The translations under genes and the position numbers were made by a program. From Sinanaerobacter sp. ZZT-01 (GTDB lineage: Bacteria; Bacillota; Clostridia; Peptostreptococcales; Anaerovoracaceae), in the NCBI RefSeq assembly GCF_035621135.1, contig NZ_CP141728.1:2294001-2358000 (forward strand): DNA of 64,000 bases. The letters are read 5' to 3'. The notes under the pieces are model-generated. The model did no database searches, was not told the origin of the DNA, and worked only from the letters and a program-made list of their open reading frames with translations. Positions 36,776-45,228 of the stretch are shown here, one piece after another. Position 1 is the first letter of the stretch; each line of letters opens with the position of its first letter.

Positions 36776-37918
36776 ATGAAAACAGCAGTAATTATTGGAG
36801 GCAAGCTGCAAGGAGTTGAGGCTTGCTATCTAGCCCAAAAGGCGAATATTAAGACAATCTTAATCGACATCAATCCCTGCGCACCTGCAATCGGAATGGC
36901 AGATGAATTTTATTGCCTGAATGTGTGTGAAAAATCAAAGGAGCTTTTAGCTCTTCTTAAAAAAGGTGATTTTATTTTGCCTGCAATGGAAAATGATGAA
37001 GTACTTCAAGCATTATATGAATTAAAAGATGCAGAAGCTTTAAACCTTGCTTTTGATTTTTCTGCTTATGCAATTTCTTCTTCTAAGACAGCTTCGGACC
37101 GCCTGATTCGTGAAAACCAGATACCGGCACCGGTCTATTATCCGAATTGCCAGCCTCCTTATATTGCAAAGCCTAATTCTGCAAGCGGCAGTGAAGGTGT
37201 TCGTTATATTGAGAGTGTGAAAGAGGCAGAAACTTTCTTAAAAAATGTGCCAAAGGGAGATTCGTGGGTTATTCAAGAGTATCTCGATGGAAAGTCCTAT
37301 TCCATTGAAGTCATTGGAAAACCGGGAGATTATCGTACCTATGAGGTGACTGAAATTCATATGGATGATCGTTATGATTGCAAGCGAGTAACGGCTCCAT
37401 GTCCCATTTCAGATGCTTTAAAGAGCAATTTTTCAGCGATTGGCATTCAACTTGCGGAATTGGTTCATTTAAAAGGGATTATGGATGTAGAAGTAATCTT
37501 GGACAAGGGACAGCTCAAGGTGCTTGAAATCGATGCACGTATCCCAAGTCAGACACCAACAGTAGTCTATCAGTCCACTGGGGTGAATTTTATGGAAGAG
37601 CTTGCTGCATTGTTTTGTGAAGGAATCATGCCTCAAAGAGATTGGGGAGAGAAAAAACATGTCTCGTTTGAACATTTTATAATAAAAAATAAGAAAGTTG
37701 AGGGAGTAGGAGAACATGCTGTGAGCAGCTGTGGTCCACTGCACTATTATGAGAACTGTTTTGAAGCCGATGAAGTGCTTACTGATTACGAAGACGGGGA
37801 AGAAGTATTAGTTGGGACGTTTATTAATTCTGCTGCGACACAGGAGGAACTGGAACAAAAACGAAATTGTATGAGAAAAAAATTAAATCACTTCTTGACA
37901 AAGGAGGATGGAATGTGA
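36776..37918 (+). CDS. pylC: 3-methylornithine-L-lysine ligase PylC
   Basis: ATP-grasp ligase of 380 residues that joins 3-methyl-D-ornithine to the side-chain amine of L-lysine. N-terminal Rossmann part (IIGGKLQGVEA) then ATP-grasp motifs (YIAKPNSASGSEGVR, VIQEYLDGKSYSIEV, KVLEIDARIPSQTP). CGGAGG upstream of ATG. Its stop overlaps the GTG of the next gene by two bases, so the next gene is coupled to it. Confidence 0.93.
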   Translation: MKTAVIIGGKLQGVEACYLAQKANIKTILIDINPCAPAIGMADEFYCLNVCEKSKELLALLKKGDFILPAMENDEVLQALYELKDAEALNLAFDFSAYAISSSKTASDRLIRENQIPAPVYYPNCQPPYIAKPNSASGSEGVRYIESVKEAETFLKNVPKGDSWVIQEYLDGKSYSIEVIGKPGDYRTYEVTEIHMDDRYDCKRVTAPCPISDALKSNFSAIGIQLAELVHLKGIMDVEVILDKGQLKVLEIDARIPSQTPTVVYQSTGVNFMEELAALFCEGIMPQRDWGEKKHVSFEHFIIKNKKVEGVGEHAVSSCGPLHYYENCFEADEVLTDYEDGEEVLVGTFINSAATQEELEQKRNCMRKKLNHFLTKEDGM

Positions 37919-38610
37919 GTAAATTAAAATGGACAGTCATAGATATCCCTAAGGAGGATGTTTCTGGAATTTATCACATGTTTGAGAAACAGTCAAAAGT
38001 AGATTTAGAAAATTTACCGGAGAAATACGCTGCACTTGTTCATAAAACAAGAGAGACTGCTTTTATTCATTTTGAAATCAAGGGTGTTTATGCGTCAAAA
38101 AAGTTGGTGGAATATAGAGAAAGTGAAGTTGTACTTGAAGGTGGAATTCAAATTTTAAGTAAGATGATGCCGATTCTATTTGAAAAATCGACGGAGGTTG
38201 TATTTTATGCCGTTACTGTATTAGGTTATTTGGAAGAAGAGAAAAAAGAAAAAAGCTTTATGGAGCAATTTTTTTTAGATGCATGGGCTACCGCTTTTGC
38301 AGAGACAGGAGCATCTTGGCTGAAGAAGCATATTTCCGAGGAACTTGCTGAATTTGGATGGTATGCAACCTCTGCGTGGAGTCCAGGCCAGCATAACTTT
38401 TCTTTAGAAAATCAGAAACCGCTATTCCAAGTATTAGAACCGGAAAAAATCGGACTGACATTAAGTGATACGCTTATGATGCACCCACATAAATCCGTCT
38501 CAGGTGTTTTTGGTATTGGAGAGGAAAAAGATAATCGGAGGATAATACCTTGCGATTACTGTGATTTGAGACAAGACTGTCCTTCAGCGTACCAGAGTGA
38601 AAGTATATGA
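37915..38610 (+). CDS. Stand-alone MetH-activation-domain protein (second copy)
   Basis: Protein of 231 residues strongly resembling the SAM-binding activation domain of B12-dependent methionine synthase: SAWSPGQHNF, then LFQVLEPEKIGLTLSDTLMMHPHKSVSGVFGIG. A C-terminal CDYC...C cluster follows. The start is GTG 37915, after AAGGAGG with 8 bases spacing; an upstream TTG at 37867 in this frame would overlap pylC by 52 bases. Coupled to pylC and to the next gene. May rescue cob(II)alamin with SAM and an electron donor. Confidence 0.78.
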   Translation: MSKLKWTVIDIPKEDVSGIYHMFEKQSKVDLENLPEKYAALVHKTRETAFIHFEIKGVYASKKLVEYRESEVVLEGGIQILSKMMPILFEKSTEVVFYAVTVLGYLEEEKKEKSFMEQFFLDAWATAFAETGASWLKKHISEELAEFGWYATSAWSPGQHNFSLENQKPLFQVLEPEKIGLTLSDTLMMHPHKSVSGVFGIGEEKDNRRIIPCDYCDLRQDCPSAYQSESI

Positions 38611-39521
38611 TGAAACAAACGATACATAAAAAAGAAACGAAGAAGACCCCTTTAAAACAAACGAAGATAGAACGAATAAAAGTATTATGTGAAGAGAACA
38701 AATCCATTTTTTCCTGTCCAATTTGCAGAGGGGCAATTGTACAAACGATACAAGGAGATTTGACCTGCGAAAACAAGCATTGCTTTAACATTGCACGAAA
38801 AGGGTATATCAATTTTATGAATGCAGCACATGAAAGCTTTTATGATAAAGAGCTTTTTTATTCACGGAGTCAAATTTTTCAAAGGGGCTTTTATCAACCG
38901 GTGGCAGAGGCAGTTGAAAAAGTAATTGCTTCCTATGCAACGTTATGGGAAAAAGGCGCTTTTAATGTTTTGGATATTGGCTGTGGAGAAGGGTATTATC
39001 TGGATTGGATTGCAACGCATTTTCCATCCGCACACTGCTTTGGAATTGATCTTTCCAAAGAAGCGGTCAAAGCGGCGACACACCATGAGGCAGATACGAT
39101 TTGGGCGATTGCGGATTTGACAAAATTACCATTTCGCAGTAAAACATTTCATGTTCTGCTCAATATACTTACTCCAGCTAATTATGAAGAATTCAGCCGG
39201 ATTCAAAAAAAGCAGGGCATTGTGATAAAAATATCACCCGGAAAAGATTATTTAAAAGAAATACGGAACCGTTTTTCATATAAAAATTATAATGAGACTC
39301 GTGTGATGGATTATTCAAAAGAAAATATGGAGATCTTGGAGGAAAACAGAATTTATTATAAAAAGACTTTGACAGAGACAGACTGGAAAGATTTTTTATA
39401 TATGACCCCATTGACTGCGCATAAACAAGAAGAACGAGTCAGACAAATTGAATTTCCTGAGAAGGAAATTACGATAGATTTAAATTTGATAGTCGGACGT
39501 TTAAAAGGGAGGAAAAGATGA
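38607..39521 (+). CDS. RlmA-type 23S rRNA (guanine-N1) methyltransferase
   Basis: Methyltransferase of 304 residues. A zinc site CPIC...CENKHC (Cys37, Cys40, Cys54, His58) precedes RKGYINFM, the hallmark of RlmA proteins, then a SAM fold with VLDIGCGEGYY near residues 118-128. It has a lysine-rich N-terminal extension of about 30 residues. ATGATG start overlaps the previous stop, and the next gene overlaps it by 4 bases. In RlmA the target is a guanine in 23S rRNA helix 35. Confidence 0.83.
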   Translation: MMKQTIHKKETKKTPLKQTKIERIKVLCEENKSIFSCPICRGAIVQTIQGDLTCENKHCFNIARKGYINFMNAAHESFYDKELFYSRSQIFQRGFYQPVAEAVEKVIASYATLWEKGAFNVLDIGCGEGYYLDWIATHFPSAHCFGIDLSKEAVKAATHHEADTIWAIADLTKLPFRSKTFHVLLNILTPANYEEFSRIQKKQGIVIKISPGKDYLKEIRNRFSYKNYNETRVMDYSKENMEILEENRIYYKKTLTETDWKDFLYMTPLTAHKQEERVRQIEFPEKEITIDLNLIVGRLKGRKR

Positions 39522-40819
39522 AGATTAAAATTATAAATGCAAATATATTGAGAATGGTTCAAGATGAAGGTGTGATTACCGGAGATCTTGCGATTAGTGG
39601 AGAGGATATTGCATTTATAGGAAAAGTGCCGGATGATTTTGTGGCAGATAAGACGATAGACGGTTCTAATACTTTGGTAATCCCGGGGTTAATTAACGCG
39701 CATACGCATACACCGATGTCTATCTTGCGTAATTTTGCAAATGATTTGGAGTTGATGGATTGGCTGACTACAGCTATTTTCCCTGCTGAAGACCGCATGG
39801 ATGAGGAGTGTGGTTATTACGGTGCACTTTTAAGTATGATTGAACTGATCCGAAGCGGCTGCACTGCGTTTGAAGAGCAGTATATGTTTGTTGACAGTAT
39901 CGCAAAAGCCGTTTTTGAAAGTGGAATGAGGGCGAATATTGCAAGAGGTCTTGTTGGTGATGGCGAAGATGAGGGAAGTTTACAGCGTCTTCAAGAAAAT
40001 ATAGACCTTTATCATAAATGGCATAAAAAAGGGGAAGGGCGCATCCATGTTGACTTTGGCCCGCATGCTCCATATACTTGTCAGGATGGAATTTTAAAAA
40101 AAGTAATAGAAGCGGCTGAGTCACTACCAGATTCCGGTATTCATATTCATCTTTGTGAAACACAGACAGAGGTGAAAGGTTCAATCGAACAATATGGTAT
40201 GACGCCGATTGAACGGATGGAGAAGCTTGGACTTTTTGAAAAAAAACGAGTAGTTGCTGCGCATGGTGTACATTTGACTGATAGAGATATTGCAATTATA
40301 AAAAAATATGATGTAAATATTGTTCATAATCCGAGCAGTAACTTAAAGCTTGCAAGTGGTTTTGCTCCGGTAGCAAAATTAATGAGTGAAGGAATCAATG
40401 TTGCACTCGGAACCGATGGATCGTCGTCAAATAACAATGTAAATATGATAGAAGAGTTGCACATAGCCGGCATTTTAGCAAAGGCAGTGGCGCAAGATGC
40501 AAAGGCACTTCCGGCATATGAAATCATTAAGATGGCGACAATAAATGGAGCAAAAGCTCTAGGTATTGAGGAGCAGACCGGGAGTCTTGAAATTGGTAAA
40601 AAAGCAGACATCGCAATTATTGATATGAGCGGTGCACATTGGTATCCGCAGACGGATCTCATTGCGGCGGTAGCCTATTCCATGCAGGGGAACGATGTTC
40701 GGGATGTGATTTGTAACGGTAAGCTGCTTATGGAAGACCGCAAATTATTAACCATTTCTGAAAAAGATGTAATTGATAAAATACAAACGCTTTCTAAAAA
40801 GGTATTAGGCCAAATATAA
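39518..40819 (+). CDS. Amidohydrolase, methylthioadenosine/S-adenosylhomocysteine deaminase-like
   Basis: Metal-dependent amidohydrolase of 433 residues. Motifs: INAHTHTPMS near 60-70, HAPYTC, HLCETQTE, AAHGVHL, and GTDGSSSNNN, all as in MtaD. Such enzymes deaminate adenosine derivatives formed after SAM-dependent reactions. AGGGAGG precedes ATG, which overlaps the previous stop (ATGA). It closes the overlapping string that started at pylC. SAM-using PylB and the activation protein would give related by-products, but that link is inference. Confidence 0.83.
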   Translation: MKIKIINANILRMVQDEGVITGDLAISGEDIAFIGKVPDDFVADKTIDGSNTLVIPGLINAHTHTPMSILRNFANDLELMDWLTTAIFPAEDRMDEECGYYGALLSMIELIRSGCTAFEEQYMFVDSIAKAVFESGMRANIARGLVGDGEDEGSLQRLQENIDLYHKWHKKGEGRIHVDFGPHAPYTCQDGILKKVIEAAESLPDSGIHIHLCETQTEVKGSIEQYGMTPIERMEKLGLFEKKRVVAAHGVHLTDRDIAIIKKYDVNIVHNPSSNLKLASGFAPVAKLMSEGINVALGTDGSSSNNNVNMIEELHIAGILAKAVAQDAKALPAYEIIKMATINGAKALGIEEQTGSLEIGKKADIAIIDMSGAHWYPQTDLIAAVAYSMQGNDVRDVICNGKLLMEDRKLLTISEKDVIDKIQTLSKKVLGQI

Positions 40820-41005
40820 GAAATCTATGTATCATTTACGGCAGAATATATTATTTTTTGTACTTTTTAATTATTGTAATATGGCAAAAAAATATAAGTA
40901 GTTACAATTATCTTGCTTATTTTTCTCTTTTGTATAAAATAGTAATTAGGTAATCGTAGCAAACAATTTTTTTTATTCAATTAATGTTAGAAAGTAGGTT
41001 GAAAA

Positions 41006-41311
41006 ATGTCATATACATTGTTACTGTACCTAGGCCTCATGGGACTGGGTATTTTTATTGGTTCAAAGAAGATGTCTAAGGAACGAGAATATAAGTGGAT
41101 ACCGAAAATTCAGTACATAGCAGTCATTGTGCTAATCGCAGCTCTGGGGGTTCAAATCGGATCGGACGACAACGTAGTTGCCTCCTTAAAAGAGATTGGG
41201 GTATCAGCATTTGTAATCTCTGTTTTTTCTATGGCTGGTTCTGTATTATGTGTGTATTTTGTACGAAAGTGGATTGGACTAAATAAAGAAGGGGTGCGTG
41301 ACAATGAGTAA
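41006..41311 (+). CDS. LysO-like lysine exporter, N-terminal half
   Basis: Membrane protein of 101 residues with three hydrophobic helices, corresponding to the N-terminal DUF340 part of LysO. AAAGTAGG upstream. It overlaps the next gene by 8 bases (ATGAGTAA). LysO in Enterobacteria is one polypeptide; here it is split. Lysine is the sole carbon source for Pyl, so a lysine exporter next to the cluster is notable. Confidence 0.72.
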   Translation: MSYTLLLYLGLMGLGIFIGSKKMSKEREYKWIPKIQYIAVIVLIAALGVQIGSDDNVVASLKEIGVSAFVISVFSMAGSVLCVYFVRKWIGLNKEGVRDNE

Positions 41312-41897
41312 GACAATTATATTGTCAGTAACTGCGGGGATGCTGGCAGGATATTTTTTTGTTCCGGATTCCTGGGTCTTTATTTGTGAATATCTAATTA
41401 AAGGAGGCCTCTGTGCCATTTTGTTTTTGGTTGGGCTCGATATCGGACGACAGGAGAACGTCTGGAAGGAAATTCGAGAGGTAGGGTTTTGGATATTTCT
41501 TTTTCCGCTTGCGATTATTGTAGGGACGTTAGCCTTTGGCGCATTATCTGGTTTATTTTTGCCAATGACCATACAGGAAGCAGTCGGCGTTGCAGCAGGA
41601 CTGGGATGGTATTCGTTAGCTCCTATGATGCTTGCAGAATACTCTGCAACGTTGAGCGCAACTGCTTTTTTAGCAAATGTGTTTCGTGAAATCGGAGGAA
41701 TTATTTTTGTGGCATTCGTCGCAGATAAAGTGGGTTTCATTGAAAGCATTGCGGTTCCGGGCTCTTCTTCCATGGATACCTGTCTACCTGTGATTGTCAG
41801 CGCGACGAATGATCGGGTTGCAATTTACTCTATTGTAAGTGGTGTTGTGATATCCATTTCTATTCCATTTTTAATACAAATCGTAATGGGATTTTAA
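41304..41897 (+). CDS. LysO-like lysine exporter, C-terminal half
   Basis: Membrane protein of 197 residues with five to six helices matching the main body of LysO (GLDIGRQENV, GLGWYSLAPMMLAEYS, FREIGGI). AAGGGGTG precedes ATG 41304. It overlaps the first half and probably forms a complex with it. A terminator follows. Confidence 0.8.
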   Translation: MSKTIILSVTAGMLAGYFFVPDSWVFICEYLIKGGLCAILFLVGLDIGRQENVWKEIREVGFWIFLFPLAIIVGTLAFGALSGLFLPMTIQEAVGVAAGLGWYSLAPMMLAEYSATLSATAFLANVFREIGGIIFVAFVADKVGFIESIAVPGSSSMDTCLPVIVSATNDRVAIYSIVSGVVISISIPFLIQIVMGF

Positions 41898-41955
41898 ATA
41901 AAAATTCTAAGATATTGCCAATAGCTTAGAAATGATATTTTCTATACCATAAAAG

Positions 41956-41984
41956 AACGGGACAGCATCAGCTGTCCCGTTTTG
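41956..41984. terminator. Intrinsic terminator
   Basis: Arms 41956-41966 and 41971-41981 are perfect 11-base complements with a 4-base loop, followed by TTTT. It ends the lysO-like operon and may also serve the convergent lexA. Confidence 0.88.
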
Positions 41985-42051
41985 CTTTCAATATGTGTAT
42001 TGATTATGTAAAGAATATTCATATTCCTTTTTATCTGCATACATCTATGCA

Positions 42052-42738
42052 TTATCGTAAATAGCGAAAAACACCCTTAACTAATCCAAGTATCTTAACG
42101 TCTTTTACTAAGATTGGACTCATTGTTTGATTTTCCGGCTGTAAACGGATGTGGTCGTTTTCTCTGTAAAAGGTTTTTACTGTTGCTTCACTTTCAAATC
42201 CATCTACCATCGCCACTATGATATCACCATTGCTGGCTATGTTCTGTTGTTTTACGAGAATATAGTCTCCGTCGAAGATACCGGCTTCAATCATGCTCTC
42301 TCCACGAACAGTAAGCATAAAATTATTTCCGGAAGATAAAAAACGGTTTGGAATTGGAAATGTATCTTCAATATTTTCATCTGCTAAAATCGGAGTACCG
42401 GCAGCAATTCGTCCGATTACCGGAATTTCTGAGACATCCATACGTTCCACAGGCTGTTCTAGATTCAAAAGAGGGGATTTTTTTTGCACAGGTATAGGGG
42501 CAGAAGCATAATCCACAGCTTGATTTTGATAAAGTATTTCAATGGCACGTGGCTTTGATGGATCTTTGCGGATATATCCTTTTTTTTCTAAATTAGCAAG
42601 GTCTTTATGTGCAGTGGAGGTGGATTTAATTCCTAGAAACTGGCACATTTCACGAACTGTAGGCGGATATCCCTTTGTCTTAATTTCATTTTGCATGTAG
42701 GATAATATCTGCTTTTCCCGTTCTTTTAGCTGTTCCAT
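42052..42738 (-). CDS. lexA: LexA repressor
   Basis: SOS repressor and self-cleaving protease of 228 residues. N-terminal winged helix (YPPTVREMCQFLGIKSTSTAHK), cleavage site Ala-Gly in GRIAAGTP, catalytic Ser in RGESMIEAG and Lys in EATVKTF. AAAGGAGGA upstream of ATG. Probably autoregulated through the box at 42804-42817. Confidence 0.95.
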   Translation of the reverse strand: MEQLKEREKQILSYMQNEIKTKGYPPTVREMCQFLGIKSTSTAHKDLANLEKKGYIRKDPSKPRAIEILYQNQAVDYASAPIPVQKKSPLLNLEQPVERMDVSEIPVIGRIAAGTPILADENIEDTFPIPNRFLSSGNNFMLTVRGESMIEAGIFDGDYILVKQQNIASNGDIIVAMVDGFESEATVKTFYRENDHIRLQPENQTMSPILVKDVKILGLVKGVFRYLR

Positions 42739-42803
42739 TTTGTCCTCCTTTGAATATCTTTTTAAAATTTATAAAAATAGGATAGCATAATATGGACAAA
42801 AAG

Positions 42804-42817
42804 TAAACATGTGTTCG
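42804..42817. promoter_or_regulatory. LexA box
   Basis: TAAACATGTGTTCG matches 11 of 14 positions of the Firmicutes consensus CGAACATATGTTCG. It is 66 bases upstream of the lexA start. Confidence 0.7.
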
Positions 42818-42912
42818 AACTTTATCTGAAATTTGATGATGATTCAAAGAAATTATGTTATACTAATATATTATTAAGAAGTTGAAATTTAAAATAAAAT
42901 ACTATAAAATAG

Positions 42913-42941
42913 TTGACATAAAAGAATATAAATGGTATCGT
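42913..42941 (+). promoter_or_regulatory. Promoter of the infC operon
   Basis: -35 TTGACA (42913-42918), 17-base spacer, -10 TATCGT (42936-42941). The rest of 42739-42912 holds only the lexA upstream region. Confidence 0.7.
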
Positions 42942-42949
42942 TATTGATG

Positions 42950-43080
42950 CAGGTAATAAAGCAGAAGTATTCCGCTTCTCACCTTACGGTATGTGCTGTT
43001 AAGGTTAATATGACAAAATCATTTTTATATAATAGGTGATTTGTATATTTTAGCGGGTACTTAGTTATCCGCTTTTTGAT
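42950..43080 (+). ncRNA. infC leader with attenuator (L20-leader type)
   Basis: An untranslated leader of about 150 bases. It has complementary CACCTTA/TAAGGTT segments around 42980-43010, as in L20-regulated leaders, then a hairpin (43052-43059 with 43066-43073, one G-U) followed by TTTTTG, a typical attenuator before the infC start. L20 binding is inferred from the family and not shown. Confidence 0.6.
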
Positions 43081-43101
43081 TTAAGTAGGAGGTGCGAGGC
43101 A

Positions 43102-43620
43102 ATTAGCAAGGAAAATCAAATCAACGAAGAAATTCGTGAAAAGGAAGTAAGACTAATCGATACGGATGGAACCCAATTGGGAGTTGTGAGTATACAAGAG
43201 GCGATGGATAGGGCCAACGATGCTAAGTTGGACTTAGTTAATATTGCACCAAATGCAAAGCCGCCGGTTTGTAAGATTTTGGATTATGGTAAATACAGAT
43301 ACGAAATTCAAAAGAAAGAAAAAGAAGCAAGGAAAAAACAGAAAGTAATTCAGGTAAAGGAAATTCGTTTGAGTACTTTTATTGAGGAGCATGATCTTGC
43401 AGTGAAAGCAAATAATGCTGCGAAGTTTTTGAAAGACGGAGACAAAGTAAAGGTAAGCTTGCGTTTTAAAGGAAGAGAAAAGGGTTATTCCAACGTTGGG
43501 CAGAACGTAATGGAAAAGTTTTATGAGATTGTTTCTGAAATTAGTGTTCAAGAGAAAAAACCACAATTTGAAGGCAGAAGCTTGTATATGATTTTAGCAC
43601 CGAAAGCTGATAATAGATAA
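43102..43620 (+). CDS. infC: Translation initiation factor IF-3 (AUU start)
   Basis: IF-3 of 172 residues. No ATG, GTG or TTG exists in frame between the last stop (43051) and conserved [16 protein letters not shown] 43102 follows AGGAGGTG by seven bases, so AUU is the start, as in other bacteria where it gives IF-3 autoregulation. The GTG at 43177 would delete the conserved N-terminus. The protein has the N-domain, the lysine-rich linker and the C-domain. First of infC-rpmI-rplT. Confidence 0.94.
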   Translation: MSKENQINEEIREKEVRLIDTDGTQLGVVSIQEAMDRANDAKLDLVNIAPNAKPPVCKILDYGKYRYEIQKKEKEARKKQKVIQVKEIRLSTFIEEHDLAVKANNAAKFLKDGDKVKVSLRFKGREKGYSNVGQNVMEKFYEIVSEISVQEKKPQFEGRSLYMILAPKADNR

Positions 43621-43637
43621 ATAGGAGGAATTTTGAA

Positions 43638-43832
43638 ATGGCAAAGATGAAATCCCATAGAGGAGCAATGAAACGATTCAAGGTAACCGGCAGCGGTAAA
43701 GTGACGAGACATAAGGCATACAAGAGCCATATTCTTACAAAGAAGAGCACGAAGAGAAAAAGAGGCTTAAGAAAGTCTACTGTACTTGGAAGTGCAGATC
43801 ACAAGAGAATTAAGTCTGTATTGAATGTGTAA
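43638..43832 (+). CDS. rpmI: Ribosomal protein L35
   Basis: 64 residues, highly basic, with [27 protein letters not shown] before ATG. Between infC and rplT as usual. Confidence 0.96.
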   Translation: MAKMKSHRGAMKRFKVTGSGKVTRHKAYKSHILTKKSTKRKRGLRKSTVLGSADHKRIKSVLNV

Positions 43833-43851
43833 TATTAGGAGGTAAGAAACG

Positions 43852-44208
43852 ATGGCAAGAGTAAAAAGAGGAATGAATTCCAAGAAGAGACATAAGAAAA
43901 TATTAAAGTTAGCAAAAGGTTTTTACGGAGCAAAGAGCAAGATCTTTAGAGCTGCAAATCCAGCAGTTATGAGATCCCTTCGTTCTGCTTATGTAGGAAG
44001 AAAGAATAAGAAAAGAGAATATAGAAGACTATGGATTGCAAGAATCAATGCTGCTGCAAGAATGAACGATATTTCTTACAGCAAGTTGATGAACGGTTTA
44101 AAGGTTTCCGGTCTTGAAATCAATCGTAAGATGCTTTCTGAAATGGCAATTTATGATCCAAGTGGTTTCGCGCAATTAGTTGAAACTGCAAAAAAAGCAG
44201 TAAAATAA
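43852..44208 (+). CDS. rplT: Ribosomal protein L20
   Basis: 118 residues, starting [20 protein letters not shown], a full-length L20. AGGAGG before ATG. Assembles the 50S subunit and is the expected repressor of its own operon through the leader at 42950. Confidence 0.96.
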   Translation: MARVKRGMNSKKRHKKILKLAKGFYGAKSKIFRAANPAVMRSLRSAYVGRKNKKREYRRLWIARINAAARMNDISYSKLMNGLKVSGLEINRKMLSEMAIYDPSGFAQLVETAKKAVK

Positions 44209-44225
44209 GCATAAAGAAAGAAAGG

Positions 44226-44272
44226 TTCGACAATACCTTTTGACAAAAATACCCCCCTGAACGAGCTATAAT
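44226..44272 (+). promoter_or_regulatory. spoIIG-type promoter with Spo0A box
   Basis: TTCGACA at 44226-44232 is the exact reverse complement of the Spo0A box TGTCGAA. -35 TTGACA (44240-44245) and -10 TATAAT (44267-44272) are perfect but 21 bases apart. An over-long spacer is the known trait of Spo0A-activated spoIIG promoters in Bacillus. Confidence 0.78.
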
Positions 44273-44307
44273 CGTAAAAGAGATAAGCCGGGAAGGGGGG
44301 TTTTTAT

Positions 44308-45228
44308 ATGGTCATTTACGGGGAGTATCTCTTTCTTGAAAATTTCATTACTGGATTTCTTATTCTAAAGCTGACTGGTAAAATCTGCGGCTTGCAGGCC
44401 TTAACAAGGCGTTTACTCTTCGGAAGCAGTCTTTGTGGCATTTATTCTTTTGTCCTCTTTATAAATGGAATGCCTATCCCTTTCTCGATTGCATTAAAAA
44501 TATTTTTTTCTATTTTGCTGATACGTTGTGTATTTGGAAAAAAAGAAAGTGTGCAGTTTCGAAAAGCGGTTTTAGTTTTTTATTTGGTCAGCTTTGCAAT
44601 GGGTGGAATTACAATTGGAATGATGTATTTTATCGGTGTATCCGGTGTTACAAATAACAGCAGCCTTTACATAGAGCAAGTGAGCTATTTTAATATTTTA
44701 CTGGGATGTACAGTTGCATATTTAATCATCCATATATTCGCAGATTTTATAAAAGGAAGACATCTTGATCAGTCAGGAGTTATCGCGCAAGTTGAGATTA
44801 CCCTAAATGGAAAAAAAGTTCTTGTACGCGGAATGGTGGACACTGGTAATTTTTTAGCAGATCCATGTACGGGAAAGCCGGTGTTTTTAATTGAACTTGA
44901 TGCATTTTTACCACTGGTTTCGGAAGAAATTGCAGATATGTTTCGTGCTGAGAAGGATTCTGTAGCTGTTTATAATCAATTAAAAGGTAAAGAATTTGTG
45001 CAGAGGTTACGATTAATTCCTTATGAATGCGTCGGCAATGGAAATGGATTGCTTTTGGGGGTAAAACCGGATAAAATTACGATTTTTAGAGAAGGCCTGA
45101 ATCCAGAATCGGAAGATGTAATTTTAGGAATTTATTATGGAACGTTTGGAAGAAGCTGGAGTGAGGAACGCTATTCGGTGCTAATGCATCCGATGGCAAT
45201 AGAAAGGGGTATCGCTTGTCATGTTTAG
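44308..45228 (+). CDS. spoIIGA: Sporulation sigma-E processing peptidase SpoIIGA
   Basis: Membrane aspartic protease of 306 residues that cleaves pro-sigma-E during sporulation. Five hydrophobic helices (about 5-150) precede the protease domain with catalytic VDTGN near 178-182. GGAAGGGGGG is seven bases before ATG. It stops with TAG followed directly by TAA and overlaps sigE by 8 bases. Confidence 0.93.
   Translation: MVIYGEYLFLENFITGFLILKLTGKICGLQALTRRLLFGSSLCGIYSFVLFINGMPIPFSIALKIFFSILLIRCVFGKKESVQFRKAVLVFYLVSFAMGGITIGMMYFIGVSGVTNNSSLYIEQVSYFNILLGCTVAYLIIHIFADFIKGRHLDQSGVIAQVEITLNGKKVLVRGMVDTGNFLADPCTGKPVFLIELDAFLPLVSEEIADMFRAEKDSVAVYNQLKGKEFVQRLRLIPYECVGNGNGLLLGVKPDKITIFREGLNPESEDVILGIYYGTFGRSWSEERYSVLMHPMAIERGIACHV

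Noticed and set aside
43177-43620. Short infC starting at GTG 43177
   Set aside because: It loses conserved N-terminal IF-3 sequence; AUU at 43102 has a full AGGAGGTG site.
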